Source: a virus
IMG/VR virus record: IMGVR_UViG_3300042521_002336
Location: 1 to 64,000 of that record
Length of the DNA stretch: 64,000 nucleotides
Direction: 5' to 3' (one strand)
Shown here: in pieces, positions 46,374 to 55,041 of the stretch
How the letters are laid out: each line of letters starts with the position of its first letter
How positions within the stretch are numbered: the stretch's first letter is position 1
Program-made: the position numbers and the translations under genes
The notes under the pieces: generated by a model
Database searches by the model: none
What the model was told of the DNA's origin: nothing
The model's input: only the letters and a program-made list of their open reading frames with translations

Positions 46374-47090
46374 TTATTTATCAATTAATTCTAATCTTCC
46401 GAGTAATATCCAGTTTCTAACTGACCATTGAGATATTTGAAAATAATCCCGAACTTCTTTTCTGGTTTGAAAAATTTGATTCGTTTCAGTATGGAAAAAT
46501 GCCTTTTTATTCCATTCTTTACGAGTTTTTATAATCGTTTTTCTCGTTTCTTCCGAATGCTGTTTTCCATAAAACGCATGATTCTCTCCCACAATCAACC
46601 CGGAAAACGTTTTACTCATATTTTGTTTATATTCAATCGTGTAAGTTTTCCCAATATTAAATTCAGAAATCTTACGCTTTCCTTCGGATGGATATGGTTT
46701 TAAAAATGTCCAATGTTTTTCCCCAGTCATCAATCCAGTTAACGTTTGACTTATTTGCTGTTTAATTTCCGATGACTGAATATTTCCGTTTTCACCACCT
46801 GTTCTACAATTATAACATTCGTCCAATTCGATTAATTCCAAAGTAACAACTTCTTTTTCATGGTCACTCGCCGCTTTTCTTGTTGGGTAATCAGTAATAA
46901 TTTCTTTGGAAAAGTTTTCCTTACCATATTTTTTAATTGCATCTTTCAATAAAGTCCCGGAACCCATATAACCATCATCTAAATTATCAGTAGAATGGAT
47001 TCCATAATAATATTTACCGTTAATCAAATTGGTAATTTTGTAAAAGTAATTGTGCAATCTTTCATTCTGTTCTTGTTTTGGTTGGTTCAT
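46374..47090 (-). CDS. GIY-YIG homing endonuclease
   Basis: 238 residues. NYFYKITNLINGKYYYGIHS is the GIY-YIG motif, followed by DGYMGSGTLLKDAIKKYG and the catalytic Arg/Glu region (RKAASDHEKEVV). Residues 105-190 carry repeated NUMOD3-like modules (ENHAFYGKQHSEETRKTI), and the C-terminus a small helix-turn-helix (TRKEVRDYFQISQWSVRNW). Free-standing nuclease with the same partner gene and leader as the LAGLIDADG one. Confidence 0.85.
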   Translation of the reverse strand: MNQPKQEQNERLHNYFYKITNLINGKYYYGIHSTDNLDDGYMGSGTLLKDAIKKYGKENFSKEIITDYPTRKAASDHEKEVVTLELIELDECYNCRTGGENGNIQSSEIKQQISQTLTGLMTGEKHWTFLKPYPSEGKRKISEFNIGKTYTIEYKQNMSKTFSGLIVGENHAFYGKQHSEETRKTIIKTRKEWNKKAFFHTETNQIFQTRKEVRDYFQISQWSVRNWILLGRLELIDK

Positions 47091-47229
47091 TCAGATTCCT
47101 CATGGTATTAATTAAAGACTTTTCAACAAAGAAACTAATCTTCAAACCGTTTTCTTTACAATAACGAACTACAACGTCATGTATAATAGAATCGATTTGT
47201 AATGTTTTAAATTTCTTGTCTTGTTTCAT
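47062..47229 (-). CDS. homing-cassette partner protein, copy 2
   Basis: ATG at 47229 gives 55 residues: MKQDKKFKTLQIDSIIHDVV, then VRYCKENGLKISFFVEKSLI. Strand plus two helices as in ribbon-helix-helix proteins. Paralogue of 34360-34539. Overlaps the GIY-YIG start by 29 bases, the same overlap as in copy 1. Confidence 0.6.
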   Translation of the reverse strand: MKQDKKFKTLQIDSIIHDVVVRYCKENGLKISFFVEKSLINTMRNLNEPTKTRTE

Positions 47230-47253
47230 ACCTATAAGTATCCTAAATTTTAC
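47230..47253 (-). promoter_or_regulatory. shared cassette leader, copy 2
   Basis: Minus strand GTAAAATTTAGGATACTT then ATAGGT and ATG. Nearly identical to 34540-34562. The match stops 5' of GTAAAATTT, which suggests a boundary of the mobile unit or of its control region. Confidence 0.55.
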
Positions 47254-47284
47254 TATTAACTACTAATTCATAGTAGATTTAATG

Positions 47285-48103
47285 TTAAAGTTTTATTAAT
47301 GCGCCGACACCGCCCCAGTTTTCATTTCCATTAACAAATTCAAAAACTTCATATAGTTGACTATCAATCATACAAATGTTTGGGTTATCTGACATTCTAA
47401 CCTTAGTCAAATCCCTCCAAAATTCGCCGACATAGACATTTCTTTCATGATGTCTGTCGCTGATGACCGTATCGTGAAAGCAAATCAGGCCGCCTTTATT
47501 GACAAATGGACTGTAATCCAAGAAGTCTTGTTTTACGCCTTCATAACTGTGATCTCCGTCAATGAAGAGTAAATCAATTCTATCTTTGTCGTCCTTTGAC
47601 CTATTCAGAATTTTAAACCCAATTAATTTTAAAAATTCAATTTGAGTTTTTTCTGAATGACTATCACCTCTAATAAAATGACAATTTTCAAACCGTTCAT
47701 TAAACCACAAATCTCTCTTATCCATTTCCTCTTCCGAAATTCCACCATGCAGACCACCATCCGACATATCGATTGAAATACAAGTATCTGACCAGCCCCA
47801 CTGATACCAATGTTCTTTATCCCTTCCAAATACTTCGTTCAACTTGTTCCAAATATAGAACGTTCCACCATATTTGGTTCCTATTTCAAGGACGTTAATA
47901 GGACGACCATCTTTCAAACCGGTATTTTGGATTAAAAAGTTGGTCAAATCAGTGATTTCTGACCTAACTTGTGGCATATAGAGTTTATACGCATCATCAA
48001 TTATTTTTTGAAATTCATCTATCATATCTGTGTATTTTTGTATTTTTTCAGTTGTATGCGTCGAAACTTGGTTCAACGCTTCTTTAAATAGGCTGTTTTT
48101 CAT
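47285..48103 (-). CDS. SAM methyltransferase / cephalosporin-hydroxylase-like
   Basis: Start at 48103 (MKNSLFKEAL); an ATG four codons upstream is also possible. 272 residues. INVLEIGTKYGGTFYIW is motif I, DLLFIDGDHSYEGVKQDF the acidic and His motif, GGLICFHDTV motif IV: the class I fold of TylF/cephalosporin hydroxylase-type enzymes, many of which methylate sugars. Overlaps the alarmone hydrolase end. Confidence 0.7.
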   Translation of the reverse strand: MKNSLFKEALNQVSTHTTEKIQKYTDMIDEFQKIIDDAYKLYMPQVRSEITDLTNFLIQNTGLKDGRPINVLEIGTKYGGTFYIWNKLNEVFGRDKEHWYQWGWSDTCISIDMSDGGLHGGISEEEMDKRDLWFNERFENCHFIRGDSHSEKTQIEFLKLIGFKILNRSKDDKDRIDLLFIDGDHSYEGVKQDFLDYSPFVNKGGLICFHDTVISDRHHERNVYVGEFWRDLTKVRMSDNPNICMIDSQLYEVFEFVNGNENWGGVGALIKL

Positions 48104-48644
48104 CAAATAATTCATTTAAATGGGCGACCATTCTTTTTACCACACCACCATGATCATTAATATCTAACTTTGCAATGAACTCATGATGTTCATTTTTATA
48201 CATCTCGAACAACTTTGGATTATTTTCCAAAGATGCTTCAACATTTGCAATTCGATCACATAATTTCAATAAAATTGCATCAAACCGTGTTGCGATCTTT
48301 GGATATGTCTTTTCTTTACGTTCTACTCTGTTGGTTCCCGGTTCATCAGTAACCAAAAATACTAAAAGAGCAATATTCCAACCAAATGACTTCCAAATTC
48401 CTTCAAAAGTACAAGTAGTATCTTCCAAAATATCGTGAAGATAGGCGGCAGTTTGAATATCATCATTTAAATGAAACCGACTCGCAACTTCGTTTACATG
48501 ATGAAGATGCTCTAAATACGACACATCACCATACATCTGTCCGTGGTGGTATTTGGCGGCGAAGTCTATCGCTCTTAACATAGATTCAACTTTTTCTATG
48601 ATTTCAGGGCTGGTTCTGTTTCTAATTCTTTCGTATATATTCAT
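48084..48644 (-). CDS. HD-domain small alarmone hydrolase (MESH1/SAH-like)
   Basis: 186 residues. The family order is complete: AAKYHHGQMYG, YLEHLHHVNEVA (metal His), AAYLHDILEDTTC (HD and ED), then FLVTDEPGTNRVERK and ILLKLCDRIANVEA (metal Asp). This is the (p)ppGpp hydrolase arrangement of RelA/SpoT N-termini and MESH1, with no synthetase domain. It could lower host alarmones during infection. Own promoter upstream. Confidence 0.8.
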   Translation of the reverse strand: MNIYERIRNRTSPEIIEKVESMLRAIDFAAKYHHGQMYGDVSYLEHLHHVNEVASRFHLNDDIQTAAYLHDILEDTTCTFEGIWKSFGWNIALLVFLVTDEPGTNRVERKEKTYPKIATRFDAILLKLCDRIANVEASLENNPKLFEMYKNEHHEFIAKLDINDHGGVVKRMVAHLNELFDEKQPI

Positions 48645-48659
48645 ATAATTATTTTACCA

Positions 48660-48705
48660 CAAAGATATGGTAAGTTTTTCAATTAACCAAGAGCGTTAAC
48701 AAATC
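48660..48705 (-). promoter_or_regulatory. promoter of the alarmone hydrolase gene
   Basis: Minus strand GTTAACG, CTTGG, 20 bases from TTG, TATCTTTG, then GTGG. One of the few promoters inside the long operon, so the hydrolase can be expressed early and separately. Confidence 0.7.
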
Positions 48706-48715
48706 ATTATGAATA

Positions 48716-49708
48716 TTACTTCCAAAAGTCATATAATCCTTCCGTTAATTCAATATTCTCGAAGTTTTTAACTGGTCTGTTTGGTTGAATCTTGGCCCAC
48801 GCCCACATTTCAGTAAGCATTTGTTTTAAATTGGTTTTAGGTTCAAACCCAAGAATTTGCTTGGCTCGATCATGGTTTGAATAAGCATTTTTAACTTCAT
48901 GACGCTCTTGAAGATATACAACATTTTTAGGCGTTTTAGTTATTTCAAATAACATATCAACAACTTCATTCAATGTATGAAATTCATCACCACCGACATT
49001 AAAGATCGGGTATTCGTAATCATTTTCAGCAACTTTTAAAAACGACTCACAATAATCCGTGACCCAACTAAATGCACGAATTTGCTCACCATCCCCATAA
49101 ATTGTCACTGGTAAATTATTTTTAATCTGGTTCATCCACCGACCAATTACATTTCTGTATTTAGACCACATATTACAATTTTTACCTATCACGTTATGTG
49201 GTCTAATTATTGCCCATTTCAATCCATGTTGTTCTCCCGCAACTTGAATATCCAGTTCAGAAGCGTATTTTGCAATTCCATACGGATCAATGGGTTGACA
49301 AATTTGAGTTTCATAAAATGGAACTTTATTTCTCCCGTAAACCGACATACTCGATAAATATATTAATTTGCAATTATATTTAATACAATGATTTATTAGG
49401 TTGGCCGTAATCATAATGTTGTTTTCATATGAAAATTTCCGTACAAAAGGTGAGAAGCCTTCTGCGGCGAACGCGGCCATTGAATAACAATACTGGATAT
49501 CATGACTTTCAAATATGTCTGACAAATCTGATTGTGCATCTCTTAAATAAAAATGAATTTGAGATAGATCAACATTTTCAAGATACCCATCAGATAAATT
49601 GTCCAATCCTATAATATCATAGTCAGTGTTTTCATACAACCATTGTGCAAAATTACTACCAATTTCTCCACATATTCCTGTAATTAAAATTGAAGGTTTA
49701 CGTTTCAT
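48716..49708 (-). CDS. NAD-dependent sugar-nucleotide epimerase
   Basis: 330 residues. ILITGICGEIGSNFAQWLYE is the NAD motif, YLSSMSVYG and YGIAKYASEL the catalytic set, IYGDGEQIRAFSWVTDYCE the later conserved region. Full length for the extended SDR group. Supplies a sugar nucleotide. Overlaps the gene upstream by 11 bases. Confidence 0.85.
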   Translation of the reverse strand: MKRKPSILITGICGEIGSNFAQWLYENTDYDIIGLDNLSDGYLENVDLSQIHFYLRDAQSDLSDIFESHDIQYCYSMAAFAAEGFSPFVRKFSYENNIMITANLINHCIKYNCKLIYLSSMSVYGRNKVPFYETQICQPIDPYGIAKYASELDIQVAGEQHGLKWAIIRPHNVIGKNCNMWSKYRNVIGRWMNQIKNNLPVTIYGDGEQIRAFSWVTDYCESFLKVAENDYEYPIFNVGGDEFHTLNEVVDMLFEITKTPKNVVYLQERHEVKNAYSNHDRAKQILGFEPKTNLKQMLTEMWAWAKIQPNRPVKNFENIELTEGLYDFWK

Positions 49709-50120
49709 TTATTTTCCTCCACGTTTCATCAATTTGGTTTTTAAGTTTTGAACGTTGTTCATTTGCCGTTCGCAATCGCTTTTCTTGGGCAATGAAAACA
49801 TTTACATCCGGAGTTTCTTTTTTTGTTTCCTCCAACCTTTTACGGTCACTTTCCCCAATATGAATATCCGAAACAATTAACGAATCCAAATCAGTCAGCA
49901 ATTCATTTACAAAGGTTCTACGTTCTGAAATATATTCGTATTCGGGTTCAAGTAAACATTTTTCAATTTCTTGGCGTATAAAACTAATTAATTCATCCTG
50001 ATGAACCGTCAATTCCATATTTCCTTGTTTAACAAAGAAATACCACTTAATTCGCTCAGTGATTAGGCGGTCAAAAAGTGCTGATAAGGTGTTTACATTT
50101 GTTATTCTCATAACAACCAC
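49698..50120 (-). CDS. coiled-coil protein
   Basis: 140 residues, beta at the start then long Glu/Arg/Lys helices (IRQEIEKCLLEPEYEY, RLRTANEQRSKLKNQIDETW). No enzymatic motif seen. Confidence 0.55.
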   Translation of the reverse strand: MVVMRITNVNTLSALFDRLITERIKWYFFVKQGNMELTVHQDELISFIRQEIEKCLLEPEYEYISERRTFVNELLTDLDSLIVSDIHIGESDRKRLEETKKETPDVNVFIAQEKRLRTANEQRSKLKNQIDETWRKINET

Positions 50121-50257
50121 CCCGTCAACAATGTGCCAAAAATTGACATTGCAATTAGAGGTAATGAACTTTTAATTTCCTCCAAATTCCATTTTTTTAG
50201 CCAATAAATCCCTTCTAAGAGAAAGAATAGGGTCATTAGTATAAAAATAATATGCAT
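50108..50257 (-). CDS. 49-residue membrane protein
   Basis: ATG at 50257. Two spans (IIFILMTLFFLLEGIYWL and LPLIAMSIFGTLLTGW). Overlaps the next start. Confidence 0.5.
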   Translation of the reverse strand: MHIIFILMTLFFLLEGIYWLKKWNLEEIKSSLPLIAMSIFGTLLTGWLL

Positions 50258-50261
50258 AGTT

Positions 50262-50609
50262 TTAAAAATCATCATCATATTCACATTTTACCAGTTTTGT
50301 ATTTAGTTGATCTATTTTTTGGTTCAATCTTCTGTAATCTTTGAAAAATAACTGAACCTGTTGTTTTAAAGTTTCATCATCAGGACGGTTGGGACGTTTT
50401 ATTCCCGCAGTAACAAAATTATCAGTTTCAAATACTGCTTTAAACGTATCTTCCCATTCATTCAGATTAACTTCTAATTTATTATGTTCTTCTCGAACAT
50501 CTTGTTGCAAGGAAGTTTTAGTTGGTTCAATATCAACTCGACCAATCTTAGGCGGTTTCTTCCACCAAACTAAAAATGAAAATATTATTTTTTTAAACCA
50601 ATTTAACAT
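50262..50609 (-). CDS. membrane-anchored helical protein
   Basis: Start at 50609 (MLNWFKKIIFSFLVWW), overlapping the glycosyltransferase end. 115 residues: an N-terminal anchor, then acidic helices with coiled-coil character (LNQKIDQLNTKLVK). Confidence 0.55.
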   Translation of the reverse strand: MLNWFKKIIFSFLVWWKKPPKIGRVDIEPTKTSLQQDVREEHNKLEVNLNEWEDTFKAVFETDNFVTAGIKRPNRPDDETLKQQVQLFFKDYRRLNQKIDQLNTKLVKCEYDDDF

Positions 50610-51646
50610 TGACCGTATCCTTCCATTTTTGAAATCCAATCGTAAGTATGTAAAACTAATTTATCTGGACTGAACCTTTGATTGAATTCGTATCTAAAAT
50701 TATTTGTATAATAGTCTTGGAACGCATTAAAATCGCTCAGGATTGACTCTATCGTTTCTTCCATATCAGAAGCGTCCCATTTAATTGAAGCGTATGTGGT
50801 TTGATTATATGGGTTTGGGGCGGTATTGACGTGGGACATATCAGGTTTCATCAAAATAGAACCAAACTGGACTGCTTCAAAATCCCTCGGAGCAATTTCT
50901 CCGTACCCAAATGGAGCCAAAATAATCTTACTTTGACGCATTATTTGGTAATATTCATTTGGGGGAATATGTTGTCCGTTTTCAATCATTTTAATGTTGT
51001 ATTTATCTTTCAATGACAGCAAAACATCGATAAACGGTTTTCTGAATTTATTATAATATTCAGAATGTTTTATTTCCCATTCCCAGTTTTCCTTTACCGG
51101 ATATGAAAACAATGCACAAATATCAATCGGTTTATCAATTTGTTTATAATTGAACCACCGTTTGTCGTGAATGGTATTAAGCCAATTACAACCACTTAAT
51201 TTGACATTATAAAGTTCTTCATTAATTTGATAGTTGTGATCCGGATTTTCTGATTTGCCCCAAAAATACCTCCCCAAAACACTTGGTTCTTTATACCAAT
51301 CTAAATTATTGTAAAGTGAATTTTTAAACAAATATTTAGCCTTGGTTTCTTTGAAAACGTCCCAACTTCCTGCTAAACTTGGAGAATCACATCCGTCAAA
51401 CATTACAACATCACCATGTTCACACAACCGTTCCATAACTCTAATTCCAGTTTCTACGACAAAAAGAAAATGTTTGTCTTTTTTGATGAATGTCGGATGT
51501 GCTACCCAAAGCATATCCCAATCATTTCCTTGGGTAATGAACTGAATACCAACGTCGTTAAATAAGTTTCTAACGTCTGAAAACAAAAATGGTCGAAATG
51601 TGGTTTCGACCCTATGCTTCTCAATTTCATGTAATTTAATCTTTAT
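50603..51646 (-). CDS. glycosyltransferase (GT-B-like)
   Basis: Start at 51646 (MIKIKLHEIEKHRVE). 347 residues. The C-terminal half has YYQIMRQSKIILAPFGYGEI and PRDFEAVQFGSILMKPDM, the donor-site E-x-x-x-x-G pattern of GT-B transferases; the end is a helix over the active site. Related phage proteins occur in glycan clusters. Confidence 0.65.
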   Translation of the reverse strand: MKIKLHEIEKHRVETTFRPFLFSDVRNLFNDVGIQFITQGNDWDMLWVAHPTFIKKDKHFLFVVETGIRVMERLCEHGDVVMFDGCDSPSLAGSWDVFKETKAKYLFKNSLYNNLDWYKEPSVLGRYFWGKSENPDHNYQINEELYNVKLSGCNWLNTIHDKRWFNYKQIDKPIDICALFSYPVKENWEWEIKHSEYYNKFRKPFIDVLLSLKDKYNIKMIENGQHIPPNEYYQIMRQSKIILAPFGYGEIAPRDFEAVQFGSILMKPDMSHVNTAPNPYNQTTYASIKWDASDMEETIESILSDFNAFQDYYTNNFRYEFNQRFSPDKLVLHTYDWISKMEGYGQC

Positions 51647-51812
51647 CATTTCTAATTTCAATTCTCTCAATTACGGCAGCAATTAAATAAATAAACAACC
51701 CTAACCAAATTTGATTAGAATCAAAATGTCCTCCTTCTGGGTTATTTGAACAATTACATCCTGCACCATTACAAAATACAAATATTGCGACTAATTTAAT
51801 TATATCTATCAT
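51636..51812 (-). CDS. 58-residue membrane protein
   Basis: ATG at 51812. Two spans (IIKLVAIFVFC and IWLGLFIYLIAAVI) with a Cys-rich NGAGCNCSN loop between. Overlaps both neighbours. Confidence 0.55.
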   Translation of the reverse strand: MIDIIKLVAIFVFCNGAGCNCSNNPEGGHFDSNQIWLGLFIYLIAAVIERIEIRNDKD

Positions 51813-52522
51813 TTTTCAAGTGTTTTGTAAAAGTCATTTTGTCGTTTTTGACGTTGAAAATCTTTAATATGAAAAATACACCAACTTAAATCAAATTCAC
51901 CATTTGTGAAATTGGTTGGTAAAATTGAATAATTTTTAAATCCGGTCAATCGTTCATGTACTTGACCTTGATATTTAATTCCGATACCATTTTTCCAAAT
52001 CCGTTGTTGAGGATCGTTGAAGTTGACAATGTTAGGAACTAAATCTCTGTAACTACAATCTTTTAATATTTTTTTACTTTCAGGTTCAGTTACGGTAAAC
52101 GTTTGAACATTCCAATTCATTTGTCTTGTATAATCATCTGACAAATCGTTGACAACGTTAAACCTTGGCAAAACAAATAAATCAATATCAGGATTTTCAC
52201 TTAAAAGACCTTTAACATTTAAAAGTAAATTAGGATGAATTAATTCGTCAGCATCAATCAAAAATGAATATTCTTTTGTTGCTTGGTTAAGTAAGTTATT
52301 CTTGAAACTTGCAAAATCTTTGTTTAACGGATATTCAACATATTTGACTCTTACATCTTTTAAAGAATTTCTTACTACGGAAATAACTTCATCGGTAACC
52401 TTTCCTTGGTCGCCTTGAATTATGATTTCATCTTCACTCCCAATATACTGAAACAACTGCTTCAATAATTTTGAAAGTTCCAAATGTTCATTATGAACTG
52501 CTATTAAATAACTAATTTTCAT
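51809..52522 (-). CDS. glycosyltransferase family 2
   Basis: 237 residues. MKISYLIAVHNEHLELSKLL, then EIIIQGDQGKVTDEV and YSFLIDADELIHPNLL, the GT2 metal site. Typical short GT2 length. Overlaps the gene upstream by 11 bases. Confidence 0.8.
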   Translation of the reverse strand: MKISYLIAVHNEHLELSKLLKQLFQYIGSEDEIIIQGDQGKVTDEVISVVRNSLKDVRVKYVEYPLNKDFASFKNNLLNQATKEYSFLIDADELIHPNLLLNVKGLLSENPDIDLFVLPRFNVVNDLSDDYTRQMNWNVQTFTVTEPESKKILKDCSYRDLVPNIVNFNDPQQRIWKNGIGIKYQGQVHERLTGFKNYSILPTNFTNGEFDLSWCIFHIKDFQRQKRQNDFYKTLEK

Positions 52523-52961
52523 TTATAACTCGAGTTTGAAATTCATCAAATGCTTCTAAAAAAGAAGTAAAATATTGTGCGTTATTTGGGTCTAAAACTT
52601 CTTCAACCAATTTATTATCTTGATCAGGAATCTTACGCCGTATTTCAAATTCATAAATGTCTTCCGGTAAACGGGCGCGAAACGTATTCACTTCCCACTG
52701 ATTATCAGGAGTCGGAAACAATACTGAATTTTGAGAAAATTGAATAAGTTTAAACCATTTATCAGTTCCGTTTACAAAAACAGAATTACGAACAAATTCA
52801 GGAATTTTTTCCTCAAATCCTCCATTCCATTCACATAAATGATAACCTGTTTCCAAACAAAGTCTCATTCCATCAACGACCACTACTGATTTATTTCCAG
52901 TAATGGGGCTGTTTTCATCGTAATTCCAATTATTCTTTTTCTTCATATATTCTAAACTCAT
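52512..52961 (-). CDS. unknown 149-residue protein
   Basis: NKSVVVVDGMRLCLETGYHL, then FRARLPEDIYEFEIRRK. Beta-rich. No family recognised. Confidence 0.55.
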   Translation of the reverse strand: MSLEYMKKKNNWNYDENSPITGNKSVVVVDGMRLCLETGYHLCEWNGGFEEKIPEFVRNSVFVNGTDKWFKLIQFSQNSVLFPTPDNQWEVNTFRARLPEDIYEFEIRRKIPDQDNKLVEEVLDPNNAQYFTSFLEAFDEFQTRVINEN

Positions 52962-53013
52962 TTAAAACGCAAATTATAATAAACGTCAACATAATAACAA
53001 TATCACCAATCAT
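52930..53013 (-). CDS. 27-residue membrane peptide
   Basis: ATG at 53013 overlaps the stop of the upstream glycosyltransferase (ATGA). MIGDIVIMLTFIIICVL is one span. It overlaps the next gene by 32 bases. Small but well placed. Confidence 0.4.
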   Translation of the reverse strand: MIGDIVIMLTFIIICVLNEFRIYEEKE

Positions 53014-54314
53014 ACTTTTTTAAGTGATGGAAGTTTTAGTTCAAACCTCTTCGGTTCGTTTTCCACAAGTATAACGTTTTTATTCCAAATTTCCAAGAAT
53101 CTTTCCTGCATTTTTGTTAATGAAAAGTTATCTTTGGTGTACTTGGGATGTTTCCGACTTCTTTCCAAATGTTTTTCGTAATTTTCAAACACATCAACCA
53201 AAACTTGACTTGCATATGAATAATTGACTGTAAACCACTGACCTTCTTTCGGAAGCCACTCATTTGCAGCACTTGGATGGATTTGAGTTAATTGGCCCGG
53301 AAGCAAAACTGAATAATCGCGATTTAAAAAGTCCAAATGCCCACTATATCCACTTGCGATGACAGGTTTACCAGTAGTTGTAAATTCCAACAATGGAAGA
53401 CCATATCCCTCGCCCTTAGTCAAAGAAACCAATGCTTTGATTTTAGGATGATTGTAAAGCGTATTCATTTCATTGTCACTCAAATCACCGTTAATCAAAT
53501 AAATATTTGGAAATTTACCTGTAAAACCTTCGTGACGGATTATTTCTTGAATGTCATTTATTTTTACAATAATTTGATCACGTTCGGGATATGAAAATCC
53601 GGCTCCATTTACTTTTAAAACCAAGGCAGGTCTGTTTTTCTTGTTTTTAAAGGTATCCAAAAACAGTTTAACCGTCATACCTATATCTTTTCTATCTTGA
53701 CCCAATTCTCCGCTTAACCAAGTTCCAGTAACCAAAAAACAGAAACTTTCTTTGATTTCATTTATTTGCTGGACAATTGGACTGTCCTTTAAATAATTGT
53801 CTTTATTGAAAATATTTGTATCCAAACCTTCAAACAAAACTTCAACTGGTTTAGTTACTTGAAGCGTATGCTCAATTTGACCTTGGGGATTTTTTTTGTC
53901 ATATTTGGTTCCAACCAAAACATCTTTGGTAAATTGTGAAGGAACTAAAATTAAATCGACGTTTTCTGAACCTTGAACAAAACTTAATGGGGCAATAGTT
54001 ACTTCCGTTCCCGCCGTTATACCTATTGATCTTTTACCTAAACGTTGAAATTCGGATGGAATGCTGATTTGGATTGAAACATCAGGCTGTTCAGATATTT
54101 GATTAACTTCATGTTTCAACCAAAGTTGATGCATAGGATTGTCACCTTCCAATGCAGTCAATGGAGTTGATCCCCACTTAGTTGAAACTAATTTGATATT
54201 ATAATTTTCAACTATTTCAGGCGTATTGAAAATGGCAGTTAAAATTTGCCTCGAATGTGTGCCGTAGCCACTTCTCGTTCGGTAGGGTGCGATGATTACC
54301 AATGATTTATTCAA
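53010..54314 (-). CDS. glycosyltransferase (GT-B, GT4-like)
   Basis: 434 residues. IIAPYRTRSGYGTHSRQIL start, then VLFEGLDTNIF, SFCFLVTGTWLSGE and KALVSLTKGEGYGLPLLEFT with TTGKPVIASGYSGHLDF: the C-terminal E-x-x-x-x-G-donor site of GT4. Large phages often carry this type. Donor unknown. Confidence 0.85.
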   Translation of the reverse strand: MNKSLVIIAPYRTRSGYGTHSRQILTAIFNTPEIVENYNIKLVSTKWGSTPLTALEGDNPMHQLWLKHEVNQISEQPDVSIQISIPSEFQRLGKRSIGITAGTEVTIAPLSFVQGSENVDLILVPSQFTKDVLVGTKYDKKNPQGQIEHTLQVTKPVEVLFEGLDTNIFNKDNYLKDSPIVQQINEIKESFCFLVTGTWLSGELGQDRKDIGMTVKLFLDTFKNKKNRPALVLKVNGAGFSYPERDQIIVKINDIQEIIRHEGFTGKFPNIYLINGDLSDNEMNTLYNHPKIKALVSLTKGEGYGLPLLEFTTTGKPVIASGYSGHLDFLNRDYSVLLPGQLTQIHPSAANEWLPKEGQWFTVNYSYASQVLVDVFENYEKHLERSRKHPKYTKDNFSLTKMQERFLEIWNKNVILVENEPKRFELKLPSLKKV

Positions 54315-54727
54315 TTAATTTTTCCTTTTTTACTATTAATAATACAATTATCAATTAACCACATTTCAACTCGATTCCAATCAACAAATGGTCTACCACT
54401 TATAGATTCATCATAAATCAATGAACATCCCAATGCAGCATCATCGATATAAAGTTGAGCATATTGTTTATTTGAATTAGTCCGCCCTACATTCGTCTGT
54501 TCCGGATTTTCATTTATTCCCCACAATTCAGTCCCGTTTAATTCAAACCAATTAACTGCGTCGGCCAAAGTATGACCGTCAGGCTTTGAACCTCTCATAG
54601 TCCATAACATTATTTTATGACCAGATTCAACTAATTGCTTTAATACTGGAACTGATCCAATATCTTTACCGACCAACGGATAATCATGCGTTACGCAAGT
54701 TCCATCAAAATCAATCGCTATAATCAT
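54311..54727 (-). CDS. HAD-superfamily phosphatase
   Basis: 138 residues. MIIAIDFDGTCVTHDYP is motif I (DxD), MLWTMRG motif II, YIDDAALG the C-terminal acidic motif. Small HAD phosphatase without cap domain; could dephosphorylate a sugar phosphate or nucleotide. Overlaps both glycosyltransferase and small gene by four bases. Confidence 0.75.
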   Translation of the reverse strand: MIIAIDFDGTCVTHDYPLVGKDIGSVPVLKQLVESGHKIMLWTMRGSKPDGHTLADAVNWFELNGTELWGINENPEQTNVGRTNSNKQYAQLYIDDAALGCSLIYDESISGRPFVDWNRVEMWLIDNCIINSKKGKIN

Positions 54728-55023
54728 ATTTCCTTCAAACCTAAAAGTTTACGTTCTTCTGTTGTTAATTTAGATAATGCAGTTTTTATTTTTTCTTTAT
54801 TTGCAAGTTTCTCGACAAATAAATTTGTATTATAATAATCCAATAATTTTTCAGACGCGACAGATTTCCATTCTGGATTACCTAACAAATGTAAAGATTC
54901 ATCAAATAGTGTTTGAAATTCATAACCACTTGAGCATTCTTTCTGCACTGCCGATTCTAACCACGACAATAATCGGGTCTCATATTTAAGTAAATCTTCT
55001 TCTGTTTCGAATATAAGTTTCAT
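54724..55023 (-). CDS. unknown helical 99-residue protein
   Basis: Helical; ends in LTTEERKLLGLKEI. Four-base overlap with the HAD gene. No family recognised. Confidence 0.55.
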   Translation of the reverse strand: MKLIFETEEDLLKYETRLLSWLESAVQKECSSGYEFQTLFDESLHLLGNPEWKSVASEKLLDYYNTNLFVEKLANKEKIKTALSKLTTEERKLLGLKEI

Positions 55024-55041
55024 AAATTTAAAAATGGAGGT

